From the NCBI RefSeq assembly GCF_002865645.1, contig NW_020194627.1, positions 372,001 through 436,000 of the forward strand: DNA of 64,000 bases, given 5' to 3'. The number at the start of each line of letters is the position of its first letter. The first letter of the stretch is position 1. Positions 11,403 through 23,408 of the stretch are shown in pieces. The translations under genes were made by a program, and so were the position numbers. The notes beneath the pieces are model-generated. The model saw only the letters and a list, made by a program, of their open reading frames with translations, was not told the origin of the DNA and ran no database searches. The stretch comes from Hyaloscypha bicolor E (lineage: Eukaryota; Ascomycota; Leotiomycetes; Helotiales; Hyaloscyphaceae).

Positions 11403-13489
11403 TTACTCTTGATAGAACATTGAACGCTCCCATTCCATGGCCCACATATCCCCGCCGTCTTCAGCGAAATTGGTAGAATCAAACGCATATCCTCCCGTGG
11501 TAGTGGTAGAATCCAGCTGAGCTTCGTCCAAGGCTGGTTGAACGCTGGCTGGCACATTAGCGCGCCACTTGAAGAGAACATTTTGGACCATTCTCAAAAA
11601 TCGATCGGCTTTCATCTCGTGCAGCTTTTGAATGGCTTCTGCGAGGTACACCTCTGTCTGCTGCTTCTTCTCCAAACTTCCAATTGGCTTCGATACAGAG
11701 AAGACATGAATAATTGCTGCTGATGTGAGGGAGTTCGAGTTGATGAAGGACGATTTGTCCAGACCGTAGGTTCGCGAATAGATATCCATCAGCTGAGAGA
11801 TCTCGCCGGCAGCTTCGCCGCACAGTCCGCGTGCAGATTTCAAACCATGGGGGGGTAAAGCGTTGAGTAAAGGGCGGAGTAGCACGATAATGCAGTTGTG
11901 ATAGTAACAGCTGGAATCGGATCAGCACACACTCAAGCCAAACGGAGCAGATTTGACGCACTGAAGTGTGATAATCTGAGGCAACGTAATTCCATCATCT
12001 TTGATTTGTAGAGCTGTAGGAAGATCAACACGCCATTTCTGCAGCTTTTCGTGATGCAAACACGATTGTTCAAACGTGAGGCCGCTCCGTGAGGAGTAGA
12101 AATCATTAAGAAAGTCATTAACAATCCCCGAGAGAAAACACAGCTGGAGTAGAACGCCGTATTTCCTGCTTGGTTGGGCCAACTCAGTCTCGCCGCCGTC
12201 GTAGTTGGGGGTACCAAAGGGTTTCCATAGTACATTTTCGAGGTCAGGTGACAGCTTGGGGTGACCAAGTCCTGTTGGCTTCAAAGGTGACGGCGTTCTT
12301 CCCAGCCACATAGCGGATGCTGTTTCGAGAGCAAAGCTTCCCCAGAATGTGATCTTGCGAACTTCAACTTCAGCATCGGAAATTCTTCTGTCTGGAGTTG
12401 GCGGGCGCTCGAGACCGAGTTCTGCTACCATGCTGGACATCAGAGAAATGTATTTCCGACCACTTGATACCCGATTGTGCATTGTCTCGCGAAGAGACAT
12501 CAGCCCAAGTGCTTGTACAATCGGGAGAGAGGCTTCATCTGGGACTTCAGCAAAGAGCCGCTGTGCTTCCTCAAAGAAATGGTCACCGATGGTGTCTGCA
12601 TCGTTTGGATTCTTTCTGGCCTCTGGTCTATCTGAGTAGCAACAACCAACGGCGAGAATAGCATTCATCAGAAGAGGTGTGCAGTACTTATACTTGCGCT
12701 GCTTTTCACCCATGCCGTGATGAAAGCATTCCTCTGAGAAGAGTACGTGAAACGGGTGCGACCAGGTAAAATAAACTTTCAGAAGATGATCAATCAATTC
12801 AGTGTCGGAGGTGACAGTCGTCCAATTTGGGACCTCACCAGCAGGTTCGTTCGTTGAGAGACCAAGCTCATCACCCTGGAAAGCCAGGTTCGACGTCGCG
12901 CCGTAGTGGCGACTTTGACTGCTCGTGGTCTGTGACGCGTCAAGAGTGAGAACAGACATAGGCTCGCTTTCTCCGCTGGGTATTGGTCCGGAAACGACTT
13001 CTATATTTCCACCAGAGTGTAGCATCCGAACGACTTGATCCTGAATGTCAGAGTAGTTTTCCGGTTTATTGTTGTTGCGGAGCAATTGCACGACTGCTGC
13101 AGCATCGGCTTCGGAACCTTGACTGATCGATCGGAGGATAAAGTCGCTGGTGCGCTTCTCCTTTCCGTAGTCTACGAGTAGTTTCCTCAATGCACCCTTT
13201 GTTCTGAGGTCTTTATCGGGATTGTAATGGCACGCCGCCTCTGTGTTATGGACTCGACAAGAGCCGCACGTCGGCATCACTGCATCGCACTGGGATGTAT
13301 CAGCCTGGGCCATTCCATGAAGGGTGAAGAGTATCTGACCTTGGATCTGCGATTTCGGCATGGCATGCACGCCATTGAAACACAGGTTCGCTTCTCCTTC
13401 CCCCTAGTCTCCATGGTCGAAGGAGAAGCGACTTCGCGCTTGTACCCTTCGCGCTTGGTGCCATGGGATCTGGTTGTCTGCGAGTCCAT
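11403..13489 (-). CDS. Zn2Cys6 fungal transcription factor (661 aa)
   Basis: Nuclear DNA-binding regulator. The exons are complement(13340..13489), (11962..13289) and (11403..11910). The 50-bp and 51-bp introns have donors GTCAGA and GTGCGT. Splicing the first joins CRNRRSK to CDAVMPTC, giving C-X2-C-X6-C-X6-C-X2-C-X8-C at about residues 41-70, the complete binuclear zinc cluster. The following KGALRKLLVDYG... FILRSI stretch is typical of NirA-like regulators. The middle region (about 190-560) is a fungal_trans domain with HPFHVLF and ITFWGSFALETASAMWLGR. The second splice restores LHCYYHNCIIVLLRPLL, a hallmark of this class. The ATG of MDSQTT was chosen; the frame is open upstream but begins without another ATG. 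The target genes are unknown; the neighbouring AKR is a candidate by position only. Confidence 0.92.
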
Positions 13490-14057
13490 GCCAGTCAGCC
13501 TTGGTGCTCTCCGCGGTGATTCTTCCAGGAGGTTGTGGGGAGAATGGAAATGATTCTCCTGGGAGGCTGTGGAAGATTGCAATTGGAGCACTTACGCGGA
13601 GACAGCTATCGCGAGGCGAGGATTTTTATGTATATGAAGGATTGGTAGCTCTAACTGCGTCGAGAAATGATCCTGTTGTTTTGTTGATCGGTTCAGAGCG
13701 GATTAAAGATGGCTCGGACGCCGGTCGTCGAAAAGGGGAAGGCACGCCTCGTTTGTGGTCTTGACAAGTCACGTGTGGTACCAGCTCTGGGTCATCCCCA
13801 GTTTTCTGACAGCCTCCCGCTTATGGCCTCTTTTCATGATTCATGAATTGATGTAAGAGTGTAGCTGCATGACCATTATCAATTAGTTGAAGCCATGAGT
13901 ACCCTTTTGTGCCAGTTCGATCAGTGAGGTTCGCCACGGTTTCGTGACCCTGTGTGACGTTGCGTCAACCGCTTATCCAATTACGCAAGATGGCCCCTCA
14001 GTGTGATTGTTCCAGGGGTATTTCGTTTAATAGTTTTTTTGTTCTCCTTTACGGCTT
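13490..14057. other. Intergenic region
   Basis: The promoter side of the Zn2Cys6 gene and the 3' side of the membrane-protein gene. Short open frames at 13474-13764 and 13954-14227 have no features of a gene. Confidence 0.4.
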
Positions 14058-15553
14058 CTATTCAAGCTCAGCATCTTCCCTCAAGTCACTGGTCATCGAC
14101 GCTAGGCACTCACTCTGCACACTATCCAAGACATTCAGCAAAATCAATCCCAACAGTACAACCGGAAGTACTTGACCAAACCCCCAAGCAGACTCATCTG
14201 CTGCTAGGTAGGTATTCGATAGCTTAAGATCAATCAGATCATAGGTGTTCCATGCCGCGAAGCCAAAGAACGCAAGGACAATAATGATCGATTGAGGGTC
14301 GCCCCAAGCTACGAGCTCCATGTATCGGAGGAAACCCCACTCAATAAAGATAGGAAAGTTGAGAACCCACCACGCTATGTAGTGAAGAATTTTGTAACTC
14401 TTGAAGCGTCGTTCTGTTGTTGGAGTTGAGGAAACAGCCGATTGATGATTGTTAGGATCGAGTGAAGTGTGCTGAGCACCCGAAACGGCCGCTGATCCGA
14501 CGCCCTGGGGAACAGGTCTGTTCAGTGTTGATTGTATCCAACGTTCGTACTTCTCGCGATATCTGTTCTCTAAGTAAGTCGTTTGTATTGAGAGTCTGTC
14601 CATCCATGTTGGGCTTCGACTTGTGATTCCAGCGAGGAGAAGAAAGAAAAGATACACGGCGAATATTAGCAGACCTGCGATCCAAATGTAGTTTTGCGTA
14701 TATCCTGTTTTGTCATGGGAAATAAAGCAGAATCCGCTGTTCAAAGGGTCCCAATCGCGATGTTGTCGAGGTATCGTGAACCATTGGTAGTAAACTGACA
14801 GCACACAGGTGGCGAAGATGGCAAAAGCCCTCGTCCAATAATGCCAATTATCGTCATCCTCATTATCATTCAAACCGCCGGCCCTGGCCGCCCAAAACGA
14901 ATTCAATGTAAGAAACCAGTAGTTCATGACAAATTGCTGATGGTAGAAGGTCGCTGATGTTTTTTGTACGATTCCGGCAATCACGATTGCTGTCCCGGTG
15001 ACAACCTGGATGTCGCAAAGGATAGCGAGAGCGCTTTTGGCAGCCCTCCTAGTAGTTGGCATTTCTTTCTCGAATAGAAACAGAACGCAAGCAACTCCCC
15101 AGCGACATATGCCTCCCACACATCGAATGCAGCGTGCAAGAAAGCTCCACCTTGCGGCCGGAAATTCCGAGTCTTGAAAAGGCAAGGGGGGTACGATAGT
15201 TCGTAGAAGGTTCTTGAGATTTTCGGCGCGATTCCAGGACGCGTGATATGACAGATATTTGTCAAACCTTTTCGCTAACCCACAGTATGCGTTGATGCCT
15301 GCTACAAAGCAGGTTATCCATGCTGTCGCTATGAAAGCTGCCATCACCTAAAGATATCAGTCCGTATAACATTGTCTGGAGAACAGAACAATCTTACTCC
15401 AGGGCCAGCAATATCTGGATCCCCTTTAAAAGGGCACTGGCAATCTGAGTTCCTTGAGTCTGGGAGCCCTGTTGGAATCCATGTATTGTTATTCCAATAA
15501 TACGAATAGCAGCAATCATTCGAACGACAGTAAGAGAAGAGGTTGAGCGACAT
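14058..15553 (-). CDS. Multi-spanning fungal membrane protein, unknown function (481 aa)
   Basis: Two exons, complement(15398..15553) and (14058..15347), split by a 50-bp intron with donor GTAAGA and acceptor TTTAG. Splicing gives DPDIAGPGV followed by MAAFIATAWITCFVAG, the first membrane segment. The N-terminal 45 residues are Cys- and Asn-rich (YCRSNDCCYSYYWNNNTW... CQC) and probably extracellular. Six to eight hydrophobic segments follow, for example near ALAILCDIQVVTGTAIVIAG, AFAIFATCVLSVYY, WIAGLLIFAVYLFFLLLAG, IIIVLAFFGFAAW and VLPVVLLGLILLNVL. The DIAGxGV start is shared by many uncharacterised ascomycete integral membrane proteins. No transporter or receptor motif allows a function. 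Serine/threonine-rich loop at about residues 315-345. Confidence 0.85.
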
Positions 15554-17190
15554 TACGAATTGAGATGAGAGAAATGGAAGACTGAACTACCATTCCGAGT
15601 GGATTCGGCGAGAGTTTTGCAATTTAAGACAGCAGAGGAGTATGCTTGGGGTGTGCTGCCCTGTCTTTCGTTTACCATCCGCTGATGCTCCAAAATCAGC
15701 CAAGCTGAAAGCCACGCTGAAAGCCACGCTGAAAGCCACAAATGAATCCAATAATTCGGGTTGGAAAAGCAATTATCACTTTATCGGGAATGGGAAAGAT
15801 TAGCGTCAATAGCAGCCAGCGGTATTTCAACAAGGTCTCTAGCCACCCGGATTAATTTACGCGTCAGCCATGATTGTACTCCGTACCTATCTATGCGACT
15901 TCAATAAAGCTTTTGGGTTCTACTATTTGGAGCCAGGCAGCAAGTCTCCAAACTCGCGCGTAGAAACCGCTCGGATGTTCCCAGTTGTTTCAAAGATCAA
16001 TTTTGTGAGGAAGAGTCTGGAGGGCAAATTAAATCTGTATCTGTTGCAGAATCCTTCCATTCTGGCACCCCGGTCAGCCAGAAGCAACTGGAAGGCTGAC
16101 TATTCGAAGACCTTGAACTTACTACCCGATTCCTTTCCTGCTTATCGGGAAATTTGGAGGCAGTGCATCCATCGGGTGCCATAGGGAACGAGATCGTCCC
16201 ACTCAATGACTTCGTAGGGACGTTCATTGGGCGATTTGGTGCATCCTCTCTTGGGCAAGGCACTGTTCCAAGAGAGTTTCGGCTCCTGGAACCACAGCGT
16301 GATTGGTGGCCGACCGGCAGTAAGAGAGCTCCTTGATCTGCAGACATAATCTTATTATTGGTATCAGGTCTTCGGAGAAATTGGAATATCAGAGACTTCT
16401 TGAACGAAGTTTTAGTGTCCTGCAAACTCGGGAAAATTATTTGGTTGACAGCGTCGAGGCAGTTCGGGGACTTCAGCGGTGGATTTAGCGATTATCTCCT
16501 GTCGGGGGTGACGGGGCTTACTTCGTTACCAATAGGCGCTAAACCAAATAAACGAGCCTGGATCAGCACCCCTAATTCCAACGTCGGGAACTTCTCAACC
16601 TTTCTCGACTCAACTTCATCATTTCATCGACAACTCATCCTCACATTACGCTTGTAAGAGCAAGTGCCTTCATATCGCTTCGCCGCAAAGTCGTTGCAAG
16701 TGAGGCGTAACAGCTGGTTTCGAGTTGCTGCGGCTTGGAGCATGGAATTGAGATGTTGGTGTTACATGAGCAACCCACGTACTTTACACTTGAACCTTTA
16801 CTGCCCGTCCCAACATTCCGATGGTGAAATCCAAACAGGAATACCGAGCTGAAGCCTCCGCGGCCCAAACAAAGCTCACTCACCACCGAGACACTTGACA
16901 CAGCCACCTACGACAGTTCATGCAGGGGTCAAATGTTGGTGGCAGGGCGTCACTGTTTACTGGGACGGCCGTCGATTGGATAACCTCAAGATTCTGCAAG
17001 GCTTAGTTTTGCATGAATCCTTTCGTGTTTGGTTCGAGGTGATCGGTGTTGGCTCTCTGCACCAAGATCCGATGTCTTGTCCCGCCACCCCGACCCCGCC
17101 CAGCGACACTGCCTCTTGAATTCAATCCTTGAGTTGATTTTTCTGCTCGCTGCAATTTCGATGAAGAGAAGGTATGCTCCAATTAGTACC
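15554..17190. other. Intergenic region, 1.6 kb
   Basis: Divergent promoter region between the membrane protein (minus) and the Kre9-like gene (plus). It has a short tandem repeat at 15702-15738. The open frames of 104 codons (15870-16184, plus) and 142 codons (15997-16425, minus, no ATG) overlap each other and show no domain; they are most likely chance. Confidence 0.4.
15702..15738. repeat. 12-bp tandem repeat (gctgaaagccac)
   Basis: Three direct copies of gctgaaagccac about 150 bp upstream of the membrane-protein start. They may be repeated protein-binding sites or a simple slippage expansion; the sequence alone does not decide. Confidence 0.75.
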
Positions 17191-18650
17191 ATGAGGATCG
17201 TGATGCTATCTTTCTTCACTATATCGTTATTTGGTGCCGTTGCAGCTGATGTGCTCATCACTTACCCTGCCGGGGGAGAAACCCTGTCGGGTGTCAACGA
17301 TAACACTATCACCTGGATAGAATCAAATATCGTCCCTACGATCTCAAATCTAGACTCCTACACCATAGTTCTCTATATGGGAGACAATGATAACTACGTT
17401 CGTTGCCATCCTTCTTTCCATAACCTACCACTAGCTCACAATCAACAGACCGAAATGGCCAGCACAACCCCAAGCACCTTCACGTCTCCCACACCCCTCT
17501 CAAACGTCATCTCCTGGGATCGATTCAACGTTCCCAATTCAAAGGACAACGCATAGTCAGTCTCTCCCTCTCCCTCTCCTCTTCAATCCCCTAAGAAACA
17601 TATCCTCATCCGGGTAAAAGTTTCCTTGGCGTAGCCTCAACCCTCAAATCCAACACCAGCGTCCAGATCGTCAATTATTCAAACCGCTTTTCTATGGAGG
17701 CCATTAATTTCACCGTCCCCTTCGACTCACCTAGAAAAGGCCAAGGCCTCAATCCACCAACAGCAAGAGAATTCAGCTGCTCTTCCAAATCCTGCCCCTC
17801 CGCCGTCGCTCTCGTGGGGCTCAATGCGGCGACACCAACCACTCTTGCTGTAACATCAATTCCGGCGACGAGGCCCAAATTAGGTCAATCGGGATCTCAA
17901 CCTGAAGATGGCGATTTTTCGTTCAACGTTGTGGCTGTAACGCTTGGTGTTGCCGGTTTGATATTCACGATTTTCTGTATCACTGTCTTTGTTATATCTC
18001 GCCGAAGAGGGGGTGGTTCTGGAATGAACGGTGGGACGCCGAGGAAAGGGATTTCGGTGAAGTGGTGGAACAAACTTCCCAGGCCAGACTTCGGAACTTC
18101 AGAATTGTCCGCTGGACCAGGGCAGTATGAAACCGCGGAACTACCTGGAGAAGACGGAGTTCCTATCTTCGAGTTGCCAGCCGAGAGTATAAGGAGAGGT
18201 CTAGAAGGGGGCAGGAAGCGGAGTCAAATGTCAAAATTCAGTGGGAGTTCAAGCGAAGTCACCGACGCGGATATCGGACTGGGAATCCAAGAATCGCCAC
18301 CTCATCCTCTGAATACGGCTCATCTCCAAACTGCCGAATCAGAGATGCGCGAAGCACGAGAAACAACAAATTTACTCCCAGCAACCTCGCCATCTCACTC
18401 AAGATCAAATTCTGGAGCATCGAATCCTCACCGGGAAACGCCATCTCAACTACCATCAAGATCTCTCTCAGAAAGACCAAATACTCCGGTCTCAGCACCG
18501 CCGAAGAGTAAAGCGGAGCTGAGAGGTTTAGTAGGGGTTTTTGCACCGCGTCCAGTGAGCGAGTTAGAATTGAAGTATTTAACTGGTGTCCTTACTCCTT
18601 TGCCTACACCGAAGCCGAGGGAGAAGAAGTATACATATATCTACAAGTAG
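17191..18650 (+). CDS. Kre9/Knh1-like surface protein with single membrane span (447 aa)
   Basis: The exons are 17191..17397, 17449..17555 and 17621..18650. The first intron (51 bp, donor GTTCGT) is a multiple of three and could be retained. The second (65 bp, donor GTCAGT) turns NSKDNA plus TA into NAYFLGVASTL and is required to reach the long third exon. Signal peptide: MRIVMLSFFTISLFGAVAA. The mature start DVLITYPAGGETLSG...ITW matches the Ser-Thr-rich, Kre9/Knh1-type N-terminal domain of fungal wall proteins, followed by N-glycosylation sites (NTS, NYS, NFT). One membrane span at about residues 245-265 (FNVVAVTLGVAGLIFTIFCI) is followed by SRRRGGG and a cytoplasmic tail of about 180 residues, rich in Ser, Pro and Glu. 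An in-frame ATG lies at 17161; the one at 17191 has the better context (ACCATG). Likely a wall-associated sensor or anchor rather than a GPI protein. Confidence 0.8.
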
Positions 18651-18902
18651 CATTTGGTCGTCAATCAATGGAATCTCCAAATTTGGAAACAACATTTAGT
18701 TTCATTTCTTGCTGTACAAACCTACTCCGATAATCCTGCTCCGAGGGTAGTCCCCCCCACCCCCAAAAATCACCACCACTCTAAATCCACTTCCAGATCC
18801 GTTGATATCTACAAAGCACCATCCAGAATCGGAATCTCACAATACAGTCAGAGCGGTCTCCTAAGCTGATATACCAAAGATTCCCAACTCCCAGAAGTAC
18901 AA

Positions 18903-20890
18903 TCAGTTGCCCTTCTTCTTAGAAGTGCGCGTTCCTCGATGCTTGAACTTCGTTAGCTGGGCGCCAGGATACGGAGCTATCCTTCGGGATAGTGAGATCT
19001 GTTGGCCATACTGCGGAGTGTAACCATTTCCAGTCAGGGAACCATTCATGGCTGAGACGCTATCCATAACCGAGTGGGAGATTCTTCTCGTGGGACCACT
19101 TGACGCGGGTGGGACCCGTGGATAGGGTGTTTGATTTGATCTATGTGGAAGCTGCATAAACGGCACTTGATTCCGGTTGTTCATTTGCCTGTGTGCCGGA
19201 TAATTCTGCGGGCGCTGGTTCGTATTATTTCGAAGGTAAGGATTGGCTCGTGGGATGTTGGCATTGAATGAATTGACCATCTGGTTCAAGTAGGGCATTG
19301 GCTGTGCCATTGCTTGCCCTATCAATTGGGACATATTTTGGCCGATTGGCGGTGTCATTTGTTGACCGACGTGTTGATCCCATTGCGGCTGTTGTTGAAC
19401 CAACCCTTGTCCCCACAGCTGTCCTATATTCTGATATGCTGGCTGCGTGGTTTGGCGAGGCATCATCCCGTAGTTCGTGGTTAACGGCGCATTGAATTGA
19501 GCTTTGGATTCGATGAAGTGGAAATTATTTTGTACGGTTAGGTGGAAGCTTGACGCAACATATGGTGGAAAGTAGCCTAGGTGGGGATGTAGCGGGAGTT
19601 GAGGCTGTCGATGTACTGGTCCAGGTACAGGAGCAATGCTCAAGATCGGTCCAGGAGGAGACACTTCTGGAATAGGGAAATCGTGGTCTCGAGGCTCGTT
19701 GCTGGAGCTTGCAGCACAATGTTTTCGTTCAGAGTCTGGAGTGATTTGGCGGTTGACCAGGGCTGAAGGGGGGTACTGTGGAGTCATGGTGTAGGTAGCG
19801 CGGGACTGACGACCCCGAGAAGAAGCAGGCTCAACTGTGCTGCAAGAACCGTTGGCCCTAGAAGTTTGGGTCTTCCAGTGTTTCGTGGCGGCGACAGATT
19901 CCTGACCGAGGTCTTGACCCGCGTTATCATGACTCCGATTGGTGTTGGCAAGGGACGGAGTTTTAGTGTAGCTATCCTCCAAATCAACTTCTGAAAAAGC
20001 ATCTGGGCCACTTCGACGTTCGCTTTGTAAACGATATTTCTCTTAGAGTTTCACAGCCTCTTGTCTCGCCAAGTTGCGCAGCCTCAAACGAGCAGCAACC
20101 AGGAGAGTCTCCGTGCTCTCATACTCGTCTCCCTCCATCCTAAACATTCTCATCAGTCTCTCGTAACTTTCTTTGTTCAGACGTTGGTCATAAGCGTGGG
20201 AGCCCTTGTGCCAGTCGTACTTCCATAGATTGCTGATATGGACGAGAAGAAGGTGTTGGAGACGGACCCATGACTTGCTTCTCAGCCAACCAAATGCTAG
20301 CGAAAGTTGTCCTGCATTGTCACCTTAAGGGTCATCGCGGTGTGAAATAGGAATGCATTCCTTGAATTTGATAGGCCGATCTTTGTTATTGTTGTAGTTC
20401 TCGAAGGGGTTTCTCTAAAGCTTGTCAACTGAAATGGTGTTAGCTCCACTTGTTATGATCCTAATTTCTACTAATAATAACAGCTTAATATTCAATTCAC
20501 CTGAATAAAGGGTTGTTCACTCGCCTGTGGATTGTTTGGGAGAAAATATATAGAGTGATAAAGTTACAACGCGAAAGTGACAGCGAGAAAGGATTGACAA
20601 CAACTTACATCTCTAACACCCAGCATCAAATCTCCTGGTTCTGCAGATCCAGATCGTTGCCAGATCTTGAGAATCACAAGTGGATGTCTATATCCCTCAT
20701 TCTCAAGCTTGAAGTCGTCGCAATGTCTGGGTCGGACACATGTTATGTCTTCGTCCTTGTAAAAGCGTTGTCGTAGCCACACAACTGAACCCATGCAAAT
20801 TTCCTCTGGCAGCACGGGGAGCTCTTCTACCGGCAACATTGGTCTGTCACTAGCCCACTTATCTGTGGGCAATGGAAATGCGGTAGCCAT
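18903..20890 (-). pseudogene. Disrupted member C of a three-gene tandem family, with Q/N/P-rich tail
   Basis: Exon 1 (20609-20890) starts MATAFPLPTDKW and encodes GSVVWLRQR ... CDDFKLENEGYRHPLVILKIWQ, matching gene A at 24.1-24.4 kb. A 24-bp exon (20501-20524, SEQPFIQ) and an exon from 20428 (LTSFRETP) can follow. The homologous frame then shifts at a CCCC run (20406-20409) to FENYNNNKDRPIKF. That frame has TAA at 20325-20327 (after HRDDP) and TAA at 20043-20045 (after RQEAVKL). It then stays open without a stop to 18903, and the first in-frame ATG comes only well inside. Residues after the second stop (EKYRLQSERRSGPDAF) continue naturally, so one ancestral gene is likely. The tail of about 370 residues is rich in Gln, Asn and Pro with repeated IGQxM motifs. 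Both stops would be explained by CAA to TAA changes. An assembly error or unrecognised intron is possible. Confidence 0.65.
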
Positions 20891-21401
20891 TGCGAGTCAT
20901 TTCTGGTGGTGGGCTTTACTCGGACGACGTTGCTAGCCCAAAGAACCCGTATTTTGGAGGTAGGTATTAATCGAACTGCAAGGGATCGCAGAGGTCGGTT
21001 TTGTTCTTATTAAGGTTTGAGTAAATGGGGTTGACTCTTATCGTGCGAGGATGCGCTATATGAAAGGTGGTTGGGAGACGTTGAAGTATTTTGGACTGTT
21101 TATCGTATCGAACCTCGATTTTATAGAGGTGCATCACCGCGTAAATTTTCTAAATTTTGACCGGTGAATGAGCATGTGCAAATGCTTTAAATTCCGCAAG
21201 GGTAGTTAGATATATAGTCTACAAAGTGTTCATTCATTGTCTGCGTTTTTTGGATTGACATTCCAATTGAGTTCAAATTTTCCGAGTTAGTTCGTATCTC
21301 GGAAGACATGAACTCGCGCCCCAACAAGTTCTCCAAATAGCGTATACCCCTTCCAGACTCTTATTTCTACCCTGAGATATCCTTGGATCTTCGAAATGTC
21401 A
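20891..21401. other. Intergenic between family members C and B
   Basis: No gene is seen. The composition is ordinary to AT-rich. It presumably contained the promoter of member C. Confidence 0.4.
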
Positions 21402-21815
21402 TCAGTGATCTCCAAAACCATCTCCATTGTCACCGCGAGCCAAGGTTGTCAACCTTTCCTTTGCCGAAGCCGATACTTGATCGATTGGAAAATATTCTTG
21501 TGGAGCACGTTCAAATAGTTCCATTATCCCGTGATAGCTCTCCTTATTTATGCGGTACACATACGAAGTCGAGTTATGAAATGGGCGTTGATCAGGTAAG
21601 AGATTGAATTGGCCAGATGTGTGGAAACCACACGTACCTCTTTTCTGGAATTTGACCAGAAACAAGGAAGAGCCGAGGGATATGACCGAAATGGGAGTAT
21701 TCCTCATGGTAGACTAGGATGGCAATTCGAAACTTGATTAGGTTTTGATGCTTGATATAGTTTTCAAGACTCGTGCGATCGAAGGAAGTCACGTAAAGAG
21801 CTCGTCGGCAGGGCT
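21402..21815 (-). pseudogene. Fragment of family member B
   Basis: Two pieces in different frames match the family. VTSFDRTSLENY ... IKFRIAILVYHEE ... IPEKRYVWF (about 21815-21610) aligns with member C's FENYNNN...IKFKECIPISH. SYVYRINKESYHGIM ... KERLTTLARG (about 21570-21415) aligns with A's AYITRLSEASYITLI ... KQRLSALTN and C's AYDQRLNKESYERLM. They are separated by a frame change near 21610 with no good acceptor. The N-terminal domain is not recognisable upstream and there is no long tail. Probably a decayed copy, although extra introns could rescue part of it. Confidence 0.5.
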
Positions 21816-23408
21816 TTCAAGAGCAGGGGACCACAAAAGGCGATCTTGCTTCCGACGCCAGCAGTATCGAATCTCCTTCAACATTGGAACCCGGTCGCTG
21901 GTGGATTTCAATGGCTTATGTTTTTCATGTGGGTGGAACACATTTGTGGACTCGAAATTCTGACAAAAATAATATAAATGAATATATACATCAAACCTAT
22001 GCAGCACTGAACACTTCTTGCTAGATCAGTGGTCATTGATTCTCGAAATCGCAGTCTTTACTCACAATATTAACTAAGACTTTCTGGACGCAAGTTGACT
22101 GCTCGTTCTCCGACTGCATCAAGCATTATCTCTTTAGGAGTGTCGTGGCTTTCGTTAATCGAATGCGCTATCAATTGTGGAATATGCTGTCAGTCGCTCG
22201 TTTCCGTTCCTATAATAGCATCAGCTGGTTGGTATAGTTGAGGTTTCCGTTCCATAAAGGCCGAAATGACATAACTGGAATATTGGAGGAAGAGACTCTT
22301 CTGTTAAGGACAGAACCAGGTAGTCCGATGGTAAGAGGATCGCTTAAAAAGGGGCTAGTTTTCATCTGTTAATTGACGAGCTAAGCGAAAGTCCAGGTAG
22401 AAACAAGAAATCTGGACAGATTTGCAAAGGCAGCCCCATAATTTCTCTAGATTGAACTATTAGGGAATCTTGGAGGAGCTTCAGTGTGTTGGAGTAAACT
22501 CGATAGGGACGGTGGCCAACTGGTGGATTCTCTACACTTGCATCATCCGTGATCAGGACCACTCAAGGGTTTGTGTGTACTTTCGTACTACGGACACTGT
22601 CGATAAATCCTACCTGGGGATAATGAGGCATACTAAAGATTTCCTGTAGAAGGAGTAATCTAGATGAGGGGAACAGTTGAGCCAATGGTTTGAGCGACAG
22701 CTGGTGACCAGAAAAATGCTAGATTCGTCACCAGGGTTTTATAGCCTGAGAAGTTTGAACAAAGGATTAGCAAGCAACACAGTTGCCAAGAGATATATGT
22801 TTGCAATACCACTTATGACGTTTGTTTGGCAGCATGTGATGATATGAGTCATATGACGAATTGCGTGGGACAAGCAAACCAATGGCCAAGCGGGTTTATT
22901 GAGAACATTGGGTGCTCTGAGCATGTAATTAGTTTCAAGGATCCAGTCAATTTGCATTGCAACACTTCTGTTGAGTAATTAAACAGCCTAGTCCGTTTCT
23001 CTTGCCCAACTGTGAGCTCCTCCCTCTTGTAAGTTTCGCTTGTCTCAATCCACTGATTACCAAAGGAAAGCCTGAGTACCAAGTAGCAAAAGTCGAGGAC
23101 GTAAAGCTTTTAATGAAACAACAAATCATGGACTGAAAGCCCTTGTTGAAGCAATTGCTGTATCAAATGTCGGTCGAGCAATCGGTTATCGTTCAGCAGG
23201 CCATAACAGAGACTCAACAGCACGAATCAGGAGGAAATGGAAAACCGAGTCCTCTTGATATGAAACTCTTCCCCAGGTAAAGATATGTATAAGAGATATC
23301 CTTTAGCCGCAGCCCGCCCAGTATCTCCATATTTCAGCTACAGGAAGTTATGCCCTGAGTGGGGCACCATCTACGTCGTTTCTCGCCAGACTAAATTTCT
23401 GCTCCTCA
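21816..23408. other. Intergenic region, 1.6 kb
   Basis: The open frames are under 80 codons on either strand, with no recognised domain. A short frame at 21789-22007 (minus) may hold more of decayed member B. Nothing else can be supported. Confidence 0.35.

Noticed and set aside
15997..16425. 142-codon minus-strand frame considered as a transposase remnant
   Set aside because: No ATG, no catalytic motif, no inverted repeats around it.
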